Source of the DNA: Paracoccaceae bacterium
Lineage (GTDB): Bacteria; Pseudomonadota; Alphaproteobacteria; Rhodobacterales; Rhodobacteraceae
Assembly (NCBI GenBank): GCA_012036325.1
Contig: JAAUPC010000266.1
Location: 1-5,327 of the forward strand
Length of the DNA: 5,327 nt
Reading direction: 5' to 3'
This document shows, piece after piece, positions 1 to 5,104 of the stretch. Position 1 is the stretch's first letter; each line of letters begins with the position of its first letter. The notes below the pieces were generated by a model. The model did not search any database and was not told the origin of the DNA. It was given only the letters and a program-made list of their open reading frames with translations. A program made the translations under genes and the position numbers.

Positions 1-260
1 TCCCGCGCCCCAAGCGCCCGCGCCACCAGCGCGCCCACGGCAATCGACATGCCGATCCCGAAACTCGTGGTGAAGAACAAAATCGCCCCGGCATAGCCAA
101 TCGCCGCCGCCAGCTCTGCCTGCCCCAGCATCGCGATATAAAGCATGTTGATCAGGTCAACGACGAACACCGCCATCAGCCCGACCGATGAGGTCAGCGC
201 CATCACCGACACATGCCGGAAGAGGTTCCCTTCGACGAATTTTGCCTGCGGCCCGGCCAT
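1..260 (-). CDS. MATE-family multidrug/Na+ antiporter, N-terminal fragment
   Basis: This is the first 86 codons of an inner-membrane transporter that runs off the left edge of the window. The ATG at 260-258 is preceded by an AAAGG-type ribosome site about eight bases upstream, and the nearest upstream ATG is followed at once by a stop. The translation opens with a short polar tail containing EGNLFRHV, then a hydrophobic stretch (about residues 18-46, including LMAVFVVDLINMLYIAMLG), then a second one (about 51-80, including AAIGYAGAILFFTTSFGIG and ending GALVARALGAR). The 'D-x-x-x-M-L-Y-I-A-M-L-G' pattern followed by an alanine-rich helix is what I expect at the start of MATE proteins, which expel drugs or metabolites in exchange for Na+ or H+. 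The substrate cannot be inferred. It lies 73 bp downstream of gltX on the same strand, but a hairpin between them suggests separate transcription. Family call from memory of the fold; most of the protein is missing. Confidence 0.8.
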   Translation of the reverse strand, partial: MAGPQAKFVEGNLFRHVSVMALTSSVGLMAVFVVDLINMLYIAMLGQAELAAAIGYAGAILFFTTSFGIGMSIAVGALVARALGAR

Positions 261-267
261 GCCCAAG

Positions 268-299
268 CCCTTTCACATTTGCACAAATATCCTCGGGGT
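268..299 (-). repeat. GAGGATATTTG-type intergenic motif
   Basis: On the minus strand, immediately after the hairpin at 300-319, the sequence reads ACCCCGAGGATATTTGTGC and then AAATGTGAAAGGG. From memory, a GC hairpin followed by (CC)CCGAGGATATTTG and an A/G-rich tail ending in a ribosome-site-like AAAGG recurs in intergenic regions of Rhodobacteraceae. The arms ATTTG and CAAAT around a central TG make a short inverted repeat. The A/G-rich tail supplies the ribosome site of the MATE gene. The family-wide recurrence is recalled, not demonstrated here. Confidence 0.4.
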
Positions 300-319
300 C
301 CGGGGCAGACAGCCTCCGG
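300..319 (-). terminator. Hairpin just after the gltX stop
   Basis: Read on the minus strand, CCGG(A)GGC pairs with GCCCCGG around a five-base loop. This gives seven base pairs with one bulged A, starting 14 bases after the gltX stop codon. No T run follows, so it is a weak candidate for an intrinsic terminator. It could instead protect the 3' end of the mRNA. Confidence 0.4.
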
Positions 320-333
320 CGCCAGCCCAGCAA

Positions 334-1659
334 TCAGACCGTCGGTACCTTGCGCAACAGCGGCATCACATCCGTCATCTCCGGCCCCGCATCCCGCCCC
401 GTCAGCGCCCGGCGCAAGGGGCGGAACAGGTCCTTGCCCTTCCGGCCCGTCGCCTCCTTCACCGCCGCCGTCCATTCGCCCCAGGTCGCCGTTGTCCAGG
501 GCTGCGGCGGCAACAGCGCCAAGGCCTGCCGCACAAACTCCCGGTCCGCCTCATCGACCACCGGCTCCGCTCCATCGCGGAAGAGGGTCCACCATTCCCC
601 AAGATCATCGAGGATGGTTATGTTGCCCTTGGCCACGGCCCAGAAGGCTTCGGCCATGTCATCCGGCACACCCAGTGCGGCAATCCGGTCCTTCACCGCC
701 GCAAAGGGCAGGCCCTGCACATGGTGCCGCGTCAGCGGGAACAGATCCTCCGCATCGAACTTTGTCGGTGCAGCCCCGAAAGACCCCACGTCGAACCCCG
801 CCACCAGATCGTCCATCGACCCGGCCAGCTCCACCGGCTTGGACGACCCCAGCCGCGCCATCAGGGACAAAAGCGCCATCGCCTCCACCCCTCGCGCCCG
901 CAGGTCGCGCAGGGACAGAACGCCCAGCCGCTTCGACAATTCCTCGCCCTGCGGCCCGGTCAGAAGGCTGTGGTGCGCAAAGGTCGGGGGCGTCCCGCCC
1001 AAAGCCTTCATGATCTGGATCTGCGTCGCGGTGTTCGTCACATGGTCCGCACCCCGCACGATATGGGTCACGCCCATATCCACGTCATCGACCGAGGACG
1101 CGAAGGTATAAAGCACCTGCCCATCCGCCTTGATCAGAACCGGGTCACTGACCGACGCCGCATCGATCGAGATCGGCCCGATGATCCCGTCCGTCCACTC
1201 GATCCGCTCCTGATCCAGCTTGAAGCGCCAATAGCCCTGCCGCCCCTCATCCCGGTAGGCCTGCTTCTGCGCTTCGGTCAGCGCCAGCGCCGCGCGGTCA
1301 TAGACCGGCGGCTTCCCCATGTTCAGCTGCTTTTTCCGCTTCAGGTCCAGCTCGACCGGGCTCTCGAAACACTCATAGAACCGCCCCGCCGCCTTGAGGC
1401 TTTCCGCCGCCTCGGCATAGCGCGCCATGCGCTTTGACTGCTGCTCGATCCGGTCATAGCGGATGCCGAGCCAGTCCAGATCCGCCTTCAGCCCGTCGAT
1501 ATACTCCTGCTTGGACCGCTCCTGATCGGTGTCGTCCAGCCGCAGGATGAAGGTCCCGCGGTTCTGGCGCGCGATCAGGTAGTTCATCAGCGCCGTGCGC
1601 AGGTTGCCCACATGGATCCAGCCGGTGGGCGAGGGGGCGAAACGGGTGGTCACGGTCAT
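334..1659 (-). CDS. gltX: Glutamyl-tRNA synthetase (class I aminoacyl-tRNA synthetase)
   Basis: This cytoplasmic enzyme joins glutamate to tRNA(Glu) with ATP. In bacteria that lack GlnRS it also charges tRNA(Gln) for later amidation. The 441-residue product is slightly shorter than the usual 460-480. The Rossmann core starts at once: RFAPSPTG (6-13) leads into the HIGH-type signature HVGN (16-19), followed by RTALMNYLIAR and LRLDDTD (39-45). The KMSKS-type loop is ELSKR (240-244). Conserved IVRGADHV (200-207) lies between them. The C-terminal anticodon-binding part includes GRKGKDLFRPLRRALTG (405-421). The zinc-binding cysteine cluster of E. coli GltX is absent: only C97 is present in that region. 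This sequence type matches the second GluRS that I recall many alphaproteobacteria carrying alongside a longer GltX, so its tRNA preference is open. The start is well supported by AAGGAG at 1673-1668, eight bases before the ATG. A hairpin lies upstream (1747-1781) and another follows the stop (300-319), so it is probably transcribed alone. Confidence 0.96.
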   Translation of the reverse strand: MTVTTRFAPSPTGWIHVGNLRTALMNYLIARQNRGTFILRLDDTDQERSKQEYIDGLKADLDWLGIRYDRIEQQSKRMARYAEAAESLKAAGRFYECFESPVELDLKRKKQLNMGKPPVYDRAALALTEAQKQAYRDEGRQGYWRFKLDQERIEWTDGIIGPISIDAASVSDPVLIKADGQVLYTFASSVDDVDMGVTHIVRGADHVTNTATQIQIMKALGGTPPTFAHHSLLTGPQGEELSKRLGVLSLRDLRARGVEAMALLSLMARLGSSKPVELAGSMDDLVAGFDVGSFGAAPTKFDAEDLFPLTRHHVQGLPFAAVKDRIAALGVPDDMAEAFWAVAKGNITILDDLGEWWTLFRDGAEPVVDEADREFVRQALALLPPQPWTTATWGEWTAAVKEATGRKGKDLFRPLRRALTGRDAGPEMTDVMPLLRKVPTV

Positions 1660-1746
1660 GGCGCAGGCTCCTTGGCAGGCCTCTCCCTGTCACATGGCCC
1701 CGCGTTTGTCCAGTTTCCCCCGGCGGAAGAACAGGTGCCCGGCAGC

Positions 1747-1781
1747 GCCTTCGGGCGGGGCTCGATGCCCCGCCCGAAGGC
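1747..1781 (-). terminator. 15-bp perfect GC hairpin between the DUF1801 gene and gltX
   Basis: The arms GCCTTCGGGCGGGGC (1747-1761) and GCCCCGCCCGAAGGC (1767-1781) are exact reverse complements around a five-base loop. The hairpin lies 61 bases past the DUF1801 stop and about 90 bases before the gltX start on the same strand. No T tract follows on the minus strand and only a short GTTT on the plus strand. It is therefore either a terminator that depends little on a U tract or an mRNA-end-stabilising structure for the DUF1801 transcript. The rest of the 183-bp gap (1660-1842) holds the gltX ribosome site and no clear promoter. Confidence 0.55.
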
Positions 1782-1842
1782 CCCCCGTTTCAGGTCATGC
1801 CGCCGGGATCAACTTGGCCCCAGTCAGCCCAAAGGGCAGGTG

Positions 1843-2316
1843 TCACTCCGGCAGCACCTCCCACCGCGTCGCCAGATTGTCCAACCCGGCGCGGATCAGA
1901 TCACGCAGCGCGCCCTCATCCACCCGGTCCAGCCGCTTGAGATAAAGGCACGACTGCCCGGTCCGATGCGGCCCAAGCCGGGCGAGGATATCCGCGAAAT
2001 CGGCATATCCAGGCAGGATATAGACCGACAGCTCCGCCTTCCGCGGCGCAAAGCCGGTGGCCAGGCTTTCGCCCGCATGCCCGCTCTCATAGCGGTAAGC
2101 ATAGCGCCCGAACCCCACCATCGACCCGCCCCACTGCCGGGGCAGGTAGCCCGTGACCTCGGCAAAGATCGTCAACAGCCGGTCCGCTTCCTCGCGCCGC
2201 ACCGGATCTGCGATAGCGGCCAGAAACCCTGCCCGATCAAAGGGGGCACTCACCGTCTTTGCCCCCGCCGTCTTTGTTGCCGTCTTCGCGCCTGACGCCT
2301 TTGCTTCTGTGGCCAT
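1843..2316 (-). CDS. DUF1801 domain protein (YdhG-like)
   Basis: A 157-residue soluble protein. After a Lys/Ala/Thr-rich, probably flexible N-terminal tail (about residues 1-24), the body follows the DUF1801 pattern: DPVRREEADRLL, then TGYLPRQWGGSMVGFGRYAYRY (split across about 55-76), an ATGFAPRKAELSVYILPG block in the middle, and GPHRTGQSCLYLKRLDRVD (about 115-133) near the end. This small alpha/beta fold is distantly related to frataxin-like iron-chaperone proteins such as Bacillus YdhG, but most members have no tested function. I see no catalytic motif, signal peptide or membrane segment. The ATG is preceded by GGAGGG (2327-2322), five bases away. A TATGCT hexamer on the minus strand (2367-2362) could be its -10 element, but I see no good -35. 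It is divergent from the metallopeptidase gene across 106 bp. Length and ends are normal for the family. Confidence 0.85.
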   Translation of the reverse strand: MATEAKASGAKTATKTAGAKTVSAPFDRAGFLAAIADPVRREEADRLLTIFAEVTGYLPRQWGGSMVGFGRYAYRYESGHAGESLATGFAPRKAELSVYILPGYADFADILARLGPHRTGQSCLYLKRLDRVDEGALRDLIRAGLDNLATRWEVLPE

Positions 2317-2410
2317 CGAAACCCTCCGTCACGTCAGCCCGTCCGCATCCTGGCGCAGATTAGCATATCACGCCGCCCCGCGCGCCCTTCCGCTTGCCCC
2401 ACTCGCCCCC

Positions 2411-2416
2411 TATCTT
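2411..2416 (+). promoter_or_regulatory. Possible -10 element placing transcription start on the ATG
   Basis: TATCTT (4 of 6 matches to TATAAT) ends seven bases before the A of the metallopeptidase ATG at 2423, so a normal start site would fall on that A. The -35 region (TTCCGC at 2388-2393, 17-bp spacer) is a poor match. No Shine-Dalgarno sequence lies between this element and the ATG. Together this fits a leaderless mRNA, but it rests on one hexamer. Confidence 0.3.
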
Positions 2417-2422
2417 CCTCGC

Positions 2423-2833
2423 ATGACATACCCGGCCCCCAGCAGCATCGCCCCTTCCCTCGCCCTCATCGAACAGCTTGCGCATGAGGCGATCTCCACC
2501 CTCCCCGCGCCATTTCGCGAACCGGCCACCCATATCCGCCTCAGGGTCGAGGATTTCCCCGATGACGAGGTGGTGGAAGAGCTTGGCCTGAATGATCCTT
2601 TTGACCTCACCGGCCTTTACGAAGGCATCCCGCTGACCGAAAAATCGACCGCCGAACAGATGACCCGCCCGGATGTGATCTGGCTGTTCCGGCGGCCGAT
2701 CCTTGATGAATGGGTGGACCGGGGCAATGTCTCGCTGGCCGAACTGGTGACGCATGTCGTCGTCCATGAACTGGCGCATCACTTCGGCTGGTCCGATGAT
2801 GACATCGCCCGCATTGACCCCTGGTGGGAATAG
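2423..2833 (+). CDS. Zincin-like metallopeptidase family protein (PF06262/DUF1025 type)
   Basis: A small cytoplasmic protein of 136 residues with a zinc-peptidase signature. HELAH (115-119), within the segment VVVHELAHHFGWSDDDI, has the HExxH arrangement in which both histidines bind zinc and E116 activates water. The downstream D/E-rich tail (SDDDIARIDPWWE) could provide a third ligand. Upstream, the conserved-looking segments are VEDFPDDEVVEELG (42-55), DLTGLYEGIPL (61-71) and VIWLFRRPILDEW (85-97). All match the short 'metallopeptidase family protein' group common in alphaproteobacteria. No substrate is known to me. There is no signal peptide or membrane segment. The open frame extends left to 2153, but that part lies antisense to the DUF1801 gene and its composition does not look like this protein. 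The ATG at 2423 is therefore chosen although no ribosome site precedes it. The next gene starts 130 bp downstream with its own candidate promoter. Confidence 0.88.
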   Translation: MTYPAPSSIAPSLALIEQLAHEAISTLPAPFREPATHIRLRVEDFPDDEVVEELGLNDPFDLTGLYEGIPLTEKSTAEQMTRPDVIWLFRRPILDEWVDRGNVSLAELVTHVVVHELAHHFGWSDDDIARIDPWWE

Positions 2834-2884
2834 CCGCTGCACAGCCCTTGTGCGCCACTGCACGGGCGCTGACGCAGCCGTGAC

Positions 2885-2912
2885 CGGACAGCACCGCGCC
2901 GGGCCTTATCTT
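2885..2912 (+). promoter_or_regulatory. Candidate sigma-70-type promoter for the MBL hydrolase
   Basis: CGGACA (2885-2890, 4 of 6 matches to TTGACA) and TATCTT (2907-2912) are 16 bp apart and lie about 50 bases before the start of the hydrolase. The same TATCTT hexamer precedes the metallopeptidase gene. The elements are weak matches and GC-rich genomes give many chance hits. Confidence 0.3.
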
Positions 2913-2963
2913 GCGCCGCACGAGGCCGAAAGGTTGCACCCCAAATTCGACACGGAGGCCGTC

Positions 2964-3896
2964 ATGACCACCCTTACCCGCCGTCAGACCATTGCCGCAG
3001 GCATCGCCCTGCCCTTCGCCGCCACCCTTCTGCCCCGCCCGGCCATGGCGCAGGAAGCCATGCTCGGCTCGGGCTTTGCCCCCTGGAACCGCTTCAAGCT
3101 GGGCGGGTTTGAGGTGACGACGCTTCTTGCCGGCACCCGCGCAGGTGACAAGCCCCAGGAAACCTTCGGCACCAACGCGACGCCCGAAGACTTCGCCGCC
3201 CTCTCCGCCGCGAATTTCATCCCCGCCGACATGACCCAGAACTTCTTCACCCCGACCGTGGTCAACACCGGGGCCGAGATCGTCCTCTTCGACACCGGCC
3301 TTGCCGCCGAAGGCACCCTTGCCGCCCTGACTGCCGCCGGAATGACGCCGGACATGGTTGATGTCGTGGTCCTGACCCATATGCACGGCGACCATATCGG
3401 CGGTCTGATGGGCGCCGATGGCGTGACGCCGACCTTTGCCAACGCCCGCTACGTGACCGGCAGTGTCGAGCATAACAACTGGTCCACCGCCGGGAATGAA
3501 GGCTTCGACAAGAACGTGAAGCCCTTGAACGACAAGATCACCTTCCTCGATGATGGTGGCAGCCCGGTCTCCGGCATCACCGCGATGGCGGCGGCAGGCC
3601 ATACTCCCGGCCACATGATCTACATGGTGGAATCGAACGGCCAGCGCCTGGCAATCACCGCCGACACCGCCAACCACTATGTCTGGTCCCTGCAGCGCCC
3701 CGATTGGGAAGTGCGCTTTGACGCCGACAAGGCCGCCGCTGCCGCGACCCGCAAGCAGGTCTTCGGCATGATCGCCGCCGACCGCATTCCCTTTATCGGC
3801 TACCACATGCCCTTCCCGGGCCTCGGCTATGTCCAGGCGGCAGGAGAAGGCTTCCGCTATGTGCCCGCCAGCTACCAGATGCTCCTGAACGGCTGA
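2964..3896 (+). CDS. Tat-exported metallo-beta-lactamase-fold hydrolase, methyl parathion hydrolase-like
   Basis: A 310-residue, probably periplasmic, two-metal hydrolase. The N-terminus TRRQTIAAGIALPFAATLL has a twin-arginine (R6-R7) followed by a hydrophobic run, and cleavage is likely after AMA at residue 29. The mature part starts with FKLGGFEVTTLLAGT. It carries the MBL signature THMHGDH (H139, H141, D143, H144), then GHTPGH (H213), ITADT (D234) and GYHMPFPG (H281). These seven residues match in order and spacing the metal ligands I recall for methyl parathion hydrolase (147, 149, 151, 152, 234, 255, 302). The flanking strings YMVESNGQRLAITAD and GEGFRYVPASYQ also resemble that enzyme. 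W173 may correspond to its pocket tryptophan. The true substrate is unknown; lactones, esters or organophosphates are all possible in this superfamily. GGAGG at 2954-2958 sits five bases before the chosen ATG. The frame upstream to 2754 overlaps the metallopeptidase gene and is not credible as coding. Confidence 0.93.
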   Translation: MTTLTRRQTIAAGIALPFAATLLPRPAMAQEAMLGSGFAPWNRFKLGGFEVTTLLAGTRAGDKPQETFGTNATPEDFAALSAANFIPADMTQNFFTPTVVNTGAEIVLFDTGLAAEGTLAALTAAGMTPDMVDVVVLTHMHGDHIGGLMGADGVTPTFANARYVTGSVEHNNWSTAGNEGFDKNVKPLNDKITFLDDGGSPVSGITAMAAAGHTPGHMIYMVESNGQRLAITADTANHYVWSLQRPDWEVRFDADKAAAAATRKQVFGMIAADRIPFIGYHMPFPGLGYVQAAGEGFRYVPASYQMLLNG

Positions 3897-3921
3897 TCCC
3901 CGACATCGAACGGCGGACCCC

Positions 3922-3945
3922 CAAATTCCTTGAGTAAGGAATTTG
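3922..3945. repeat. Perfect palindrome A (10-bp arms)
   Basis: Arm CAAATTCCTT and its exact complement AAGGAATTTG surround the loop GAGT. It starts 25 bases after the MBL hydrolase stop and is AT-rich in an otherwise GC-rich region. It probably forms an mRNA 3'-end hairpin for the hydrolase. It is followed after a single base by a second palindrome. Confidence 0.85.
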
Positions 3946-3946
3946 T

Positions 3947-3970
3947 CAAAAATCTTCCTCAAGATTTTTG
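3947..3970. repeat. Perfect palindrome B (10-bp arms)
   Basis: Arm CAAAAATCTT and its exact complement AAGATTTTTG surround the loop CCTC. It has the same total length as palindrome A and the same CTT-loop-AAG apex, but different arm bases. The right arm includes a T5 run, so in RNA the hairpin would end in a U-rich stretch, which could act as a plus-strand terminator for the hydrolase. Confidence 0.85.
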
Positions 3971-3978
3971 GCCTCCTC

Positions 3979-4006
3979 CTGCCCCCGGCACCCCCGTCGG
4001 GGGCAG
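3979..4006. repeat. GC-rich hairpin upstream of pfkB
   Basis: CTGCCCCCGGC (3979-3989) pairs with GTCGGGGGCAG (3996-4006), giving eleven pairs with one G-U, around a six-base A/C loop. It lies nine bases past palindrome B and 52 bases before the pfkB ATG. It may be the final hairpin of the hydrolase transcript. Its end touches the possible -35 region of pfkB. Confidence 0.6.
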
Positions 4007-4034
4007 TTCCATTTCTGGCGCAAGGGCGTATGAT
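4006..4034 (+). promoter_or_regulatory. Candidate pfkB promoter
   Basis: TATGAT (4029-4034) matches the -10 consensus at five of six bases. GTTCCA (4006-4011), 17 bp upstream, matches TTGACA at three. The start site would fall near 4041, giving a leader of under 20 bases that contains the AAAGG ribosome site. The -10 is good and the -35 poor. Confidence 0.4.
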
Positions 4035-4058
4035 AGCGGTAACAGCCAAAGGTGCCGC

Positions 4059-5007
4059 ATGACCCAAAGCCCCATCCTCACCCTCACCCTGAACCCCGCC
4101 CTCGACATGGCGACCGAGGTGCATGAGATGATCCCCGGCCACAAACTCCGCTGCTCTGAGCCGCAGCTTGACCCCGGCGGCGGCGGCCTCAACGTCAGCC
4201 GCGCGATCAAGGCGCTGGGCGGCGACAGCCTCGCCCTTGTCGCCACTCGGCGGGCTGACCGGTGACCGTCTGGCTGGCCTGATCCGGGGCGAAGGGGTGA
4301 CCTTCCTCTCCATCCTCGGCCCGGGTGAGACGCGCCAATCCCTGACCGTGAACGAAAGCACCACGGGCAAGCAGTTCCGCTTCATGCTCCCCGGCCCCGT
4401 CTGGGGCGAGGCGGAGCGGGCCCGCGTCTTCACCCTTTTGCGCGCCACCGCACGGCCCGGCGGGCTGTCCGTGATCTCGGGCAGCCAGCCCCCCGGCGTC
4501 CCGGTCGATTTCCCGGCGCAACTCGCCGCCTCGATGCCAGAAAGCCGCGTCGTCCTTGACACTTCCGGCTCCACCCTGACCGAAGCCGTCCGCCACCCGA
4601 TCCCGGGCCTGGAAGTCCTGCGGATGGATGGCGAAGAAGGTGAGGCGCTGGCCGGTCGCCCCCTGCCCGCGCTGGAAGACACCGCCGCCTTCGCCCAGTC
4701 CCTTGTCCATGCCGGGGTCGCCCGCATGGTCATCATCGCGCGCGGCGCCGAAGGCAATGTGCTGGCCGACGCGCAGCACCGCATCTTCGCCAAGGCCGCC
4801 AAGGTCAAGGTCAAGTCCACCGTTGGTGCCGGTGACAGCTTCGTTGCGGCTTTCGTCCTGGCCCTGTCGCGCGGCCAGTCGAATGATGAGGCCCTTGCCC
4901 TGGGCTCCGCCGCCGCTTCCGCCGCTGTGATGTCCGACGCGACCCAGCTGTGCCGCCCCGAAGACGTGCAGCGCCTGCTGCCGGAATGTGTCGTCACGCG
5001 AGTCTAA
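4059..5007 (+). pseudogene. pfkB: 6-phosphofructokinase II-type (PfkB/ribokinase family) sugar kinase, frameshifted
   Basis: PfkB-family enzymes phosphorylate fructose 6-phosphate (or fructose 1-phosphate, in FruK) in the cytoplasm. The ATG at 4059 has AAAGG six bases upstream (4048-4052). The first frame gives LTLTLNPALD, KLRCSEPQLDPGGGGLNVSRA (split, about 29-49) and ends LALVAT (58-63), then hits a TGA at 4263. The +1 frame continues exactly where it should: GGLTGDRLAGLI, KQFRFMLPG (about 104-112), ISGSQPPG (139-146), the anion-hole/catalytic motif TVGAGDS (254-260, D259 the base) and TQLCRPEDVQ near the end. Dropping one C (for example 4248) restores 315 residues, a normal length. KLRC and TxLC favour E. 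coli PfkB over FruK. The usual KPNxxE motif is replaced by RMDGEE (188-193), giving DxxE. There is no second defect, so the lesion is very recent or a sequencing error. The short 5' piece alone could not be active. Confidence 0.88.
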
Positions 5008-5032
5008 AAAACCGATTTCTTCAAAGAAATCG
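5006..5032 (-). terminator. Probable intrinsic terminator of the EEP-family gene
   Basis: Read on the minus strand, palindrome C is followed by GG and then a run of six T (complement of A 5006-5011). This is the classical hairpin plus U-tract layout. It would stop transcription coming from the nuclease/phosphatase gene at 5327-5105. The T run overlaps the pfkB stop codon, so the two convergent genes share it tightly. Confidence 0.6.
5013..5032. repeat. Perfect palindrome C (9-bp arms)
   Basis: Arm CGATTTCTT and its exact complement AAGAAATCG flank a central CA, giving the apex CTTCAAAG. It starts five bases after the pfkB stop. It is the first of three palindromes with gaps of two bases and one base. 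Confidence 0.85.
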
Positions 5033-5034
5033 TG

Positions 5035-5056
5035 CCGGAGCCTTCAAAGGCTCCGG
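5035..5056. repeat. Perfect palindrome D (10-bp arms)
   Basis: Arm CCGGAGCCTT and its exact complement AAGGCTCCGG flank a central CA. The apex CTTCAAAG is identical to that of palindrome C, while the outer arms are unrelated and GC-rich. Confidence 0.85.
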
Positions 5057-5057
5057 T

Positions 5058-5079
5058 CCGGAATTTTTGAAAATTCCGG
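5058..5079. repeat. Perfect palindrome E (10-bp arms)
   Basis: Arm CCGGAATTTT and its exact complement AAAATTCCGG flank a central TG. It shares the CCGGA outer end with palindrome D but lacks the CTT-AAG apex. It is the last of the three and lies 25 bases from the stop codon of the convergent gene, so it may serve as a hairpin for either transcript. Confidence 0.85.
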
Positions 5080-5104
5080 TGCGCAGCGGCTCGGAAAGGA
5101 GCGG

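Noticed and set aside
145..1437. Long plus-strand open frames opposite gltX (also 188-1111 and 213-1013)
   Set aside because: They are antisense shadows of gltX in GC-rich DNA. Their translations are Arg/Pro/Ser-rich with no recognisable domain, while the minus-strand frame is a clear tRNA synthetase.
1708..1713. TGGACA on the minus strand as a -35 element for gltX
   Set aside because: It matches TTGACA at five of six bases, but no acceptable -10 lies 16-18 bp downstream.
2839..2853. Small inverted repeat GCACA/TGTGC after the metallopeptidase stop
   Set aside because: Only five pairs, with no T run. Too short to call a terminator in GC-rich sequence.
3930..4058. N-terminal extension of the pfkB frame upstream of 4059
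   Set aside because: It would translate the palindromes and the GC hairpin. The ATG at 4059 has a ribosome site and starts the family-typical sequence.
4168..4247. Separate start at the TTG at 4168 for the downstream pfkB part
   Set aside because: The first residues in that frame (Ala/Ser/Arg-rich) do not match the kinase, whose true upstream sequence is in the other frame. No ribosome site precedes the TTG.
2607..4997. A 796-codon minus-strand open frame opposite the hydrolase and pfkB
   Set aside because: Composition is low-complexity Arg/Gly/Ala/Ser with no domain. The plus strand encodes recognisable enzymes through the same span, and the frame runs through the palindromes.
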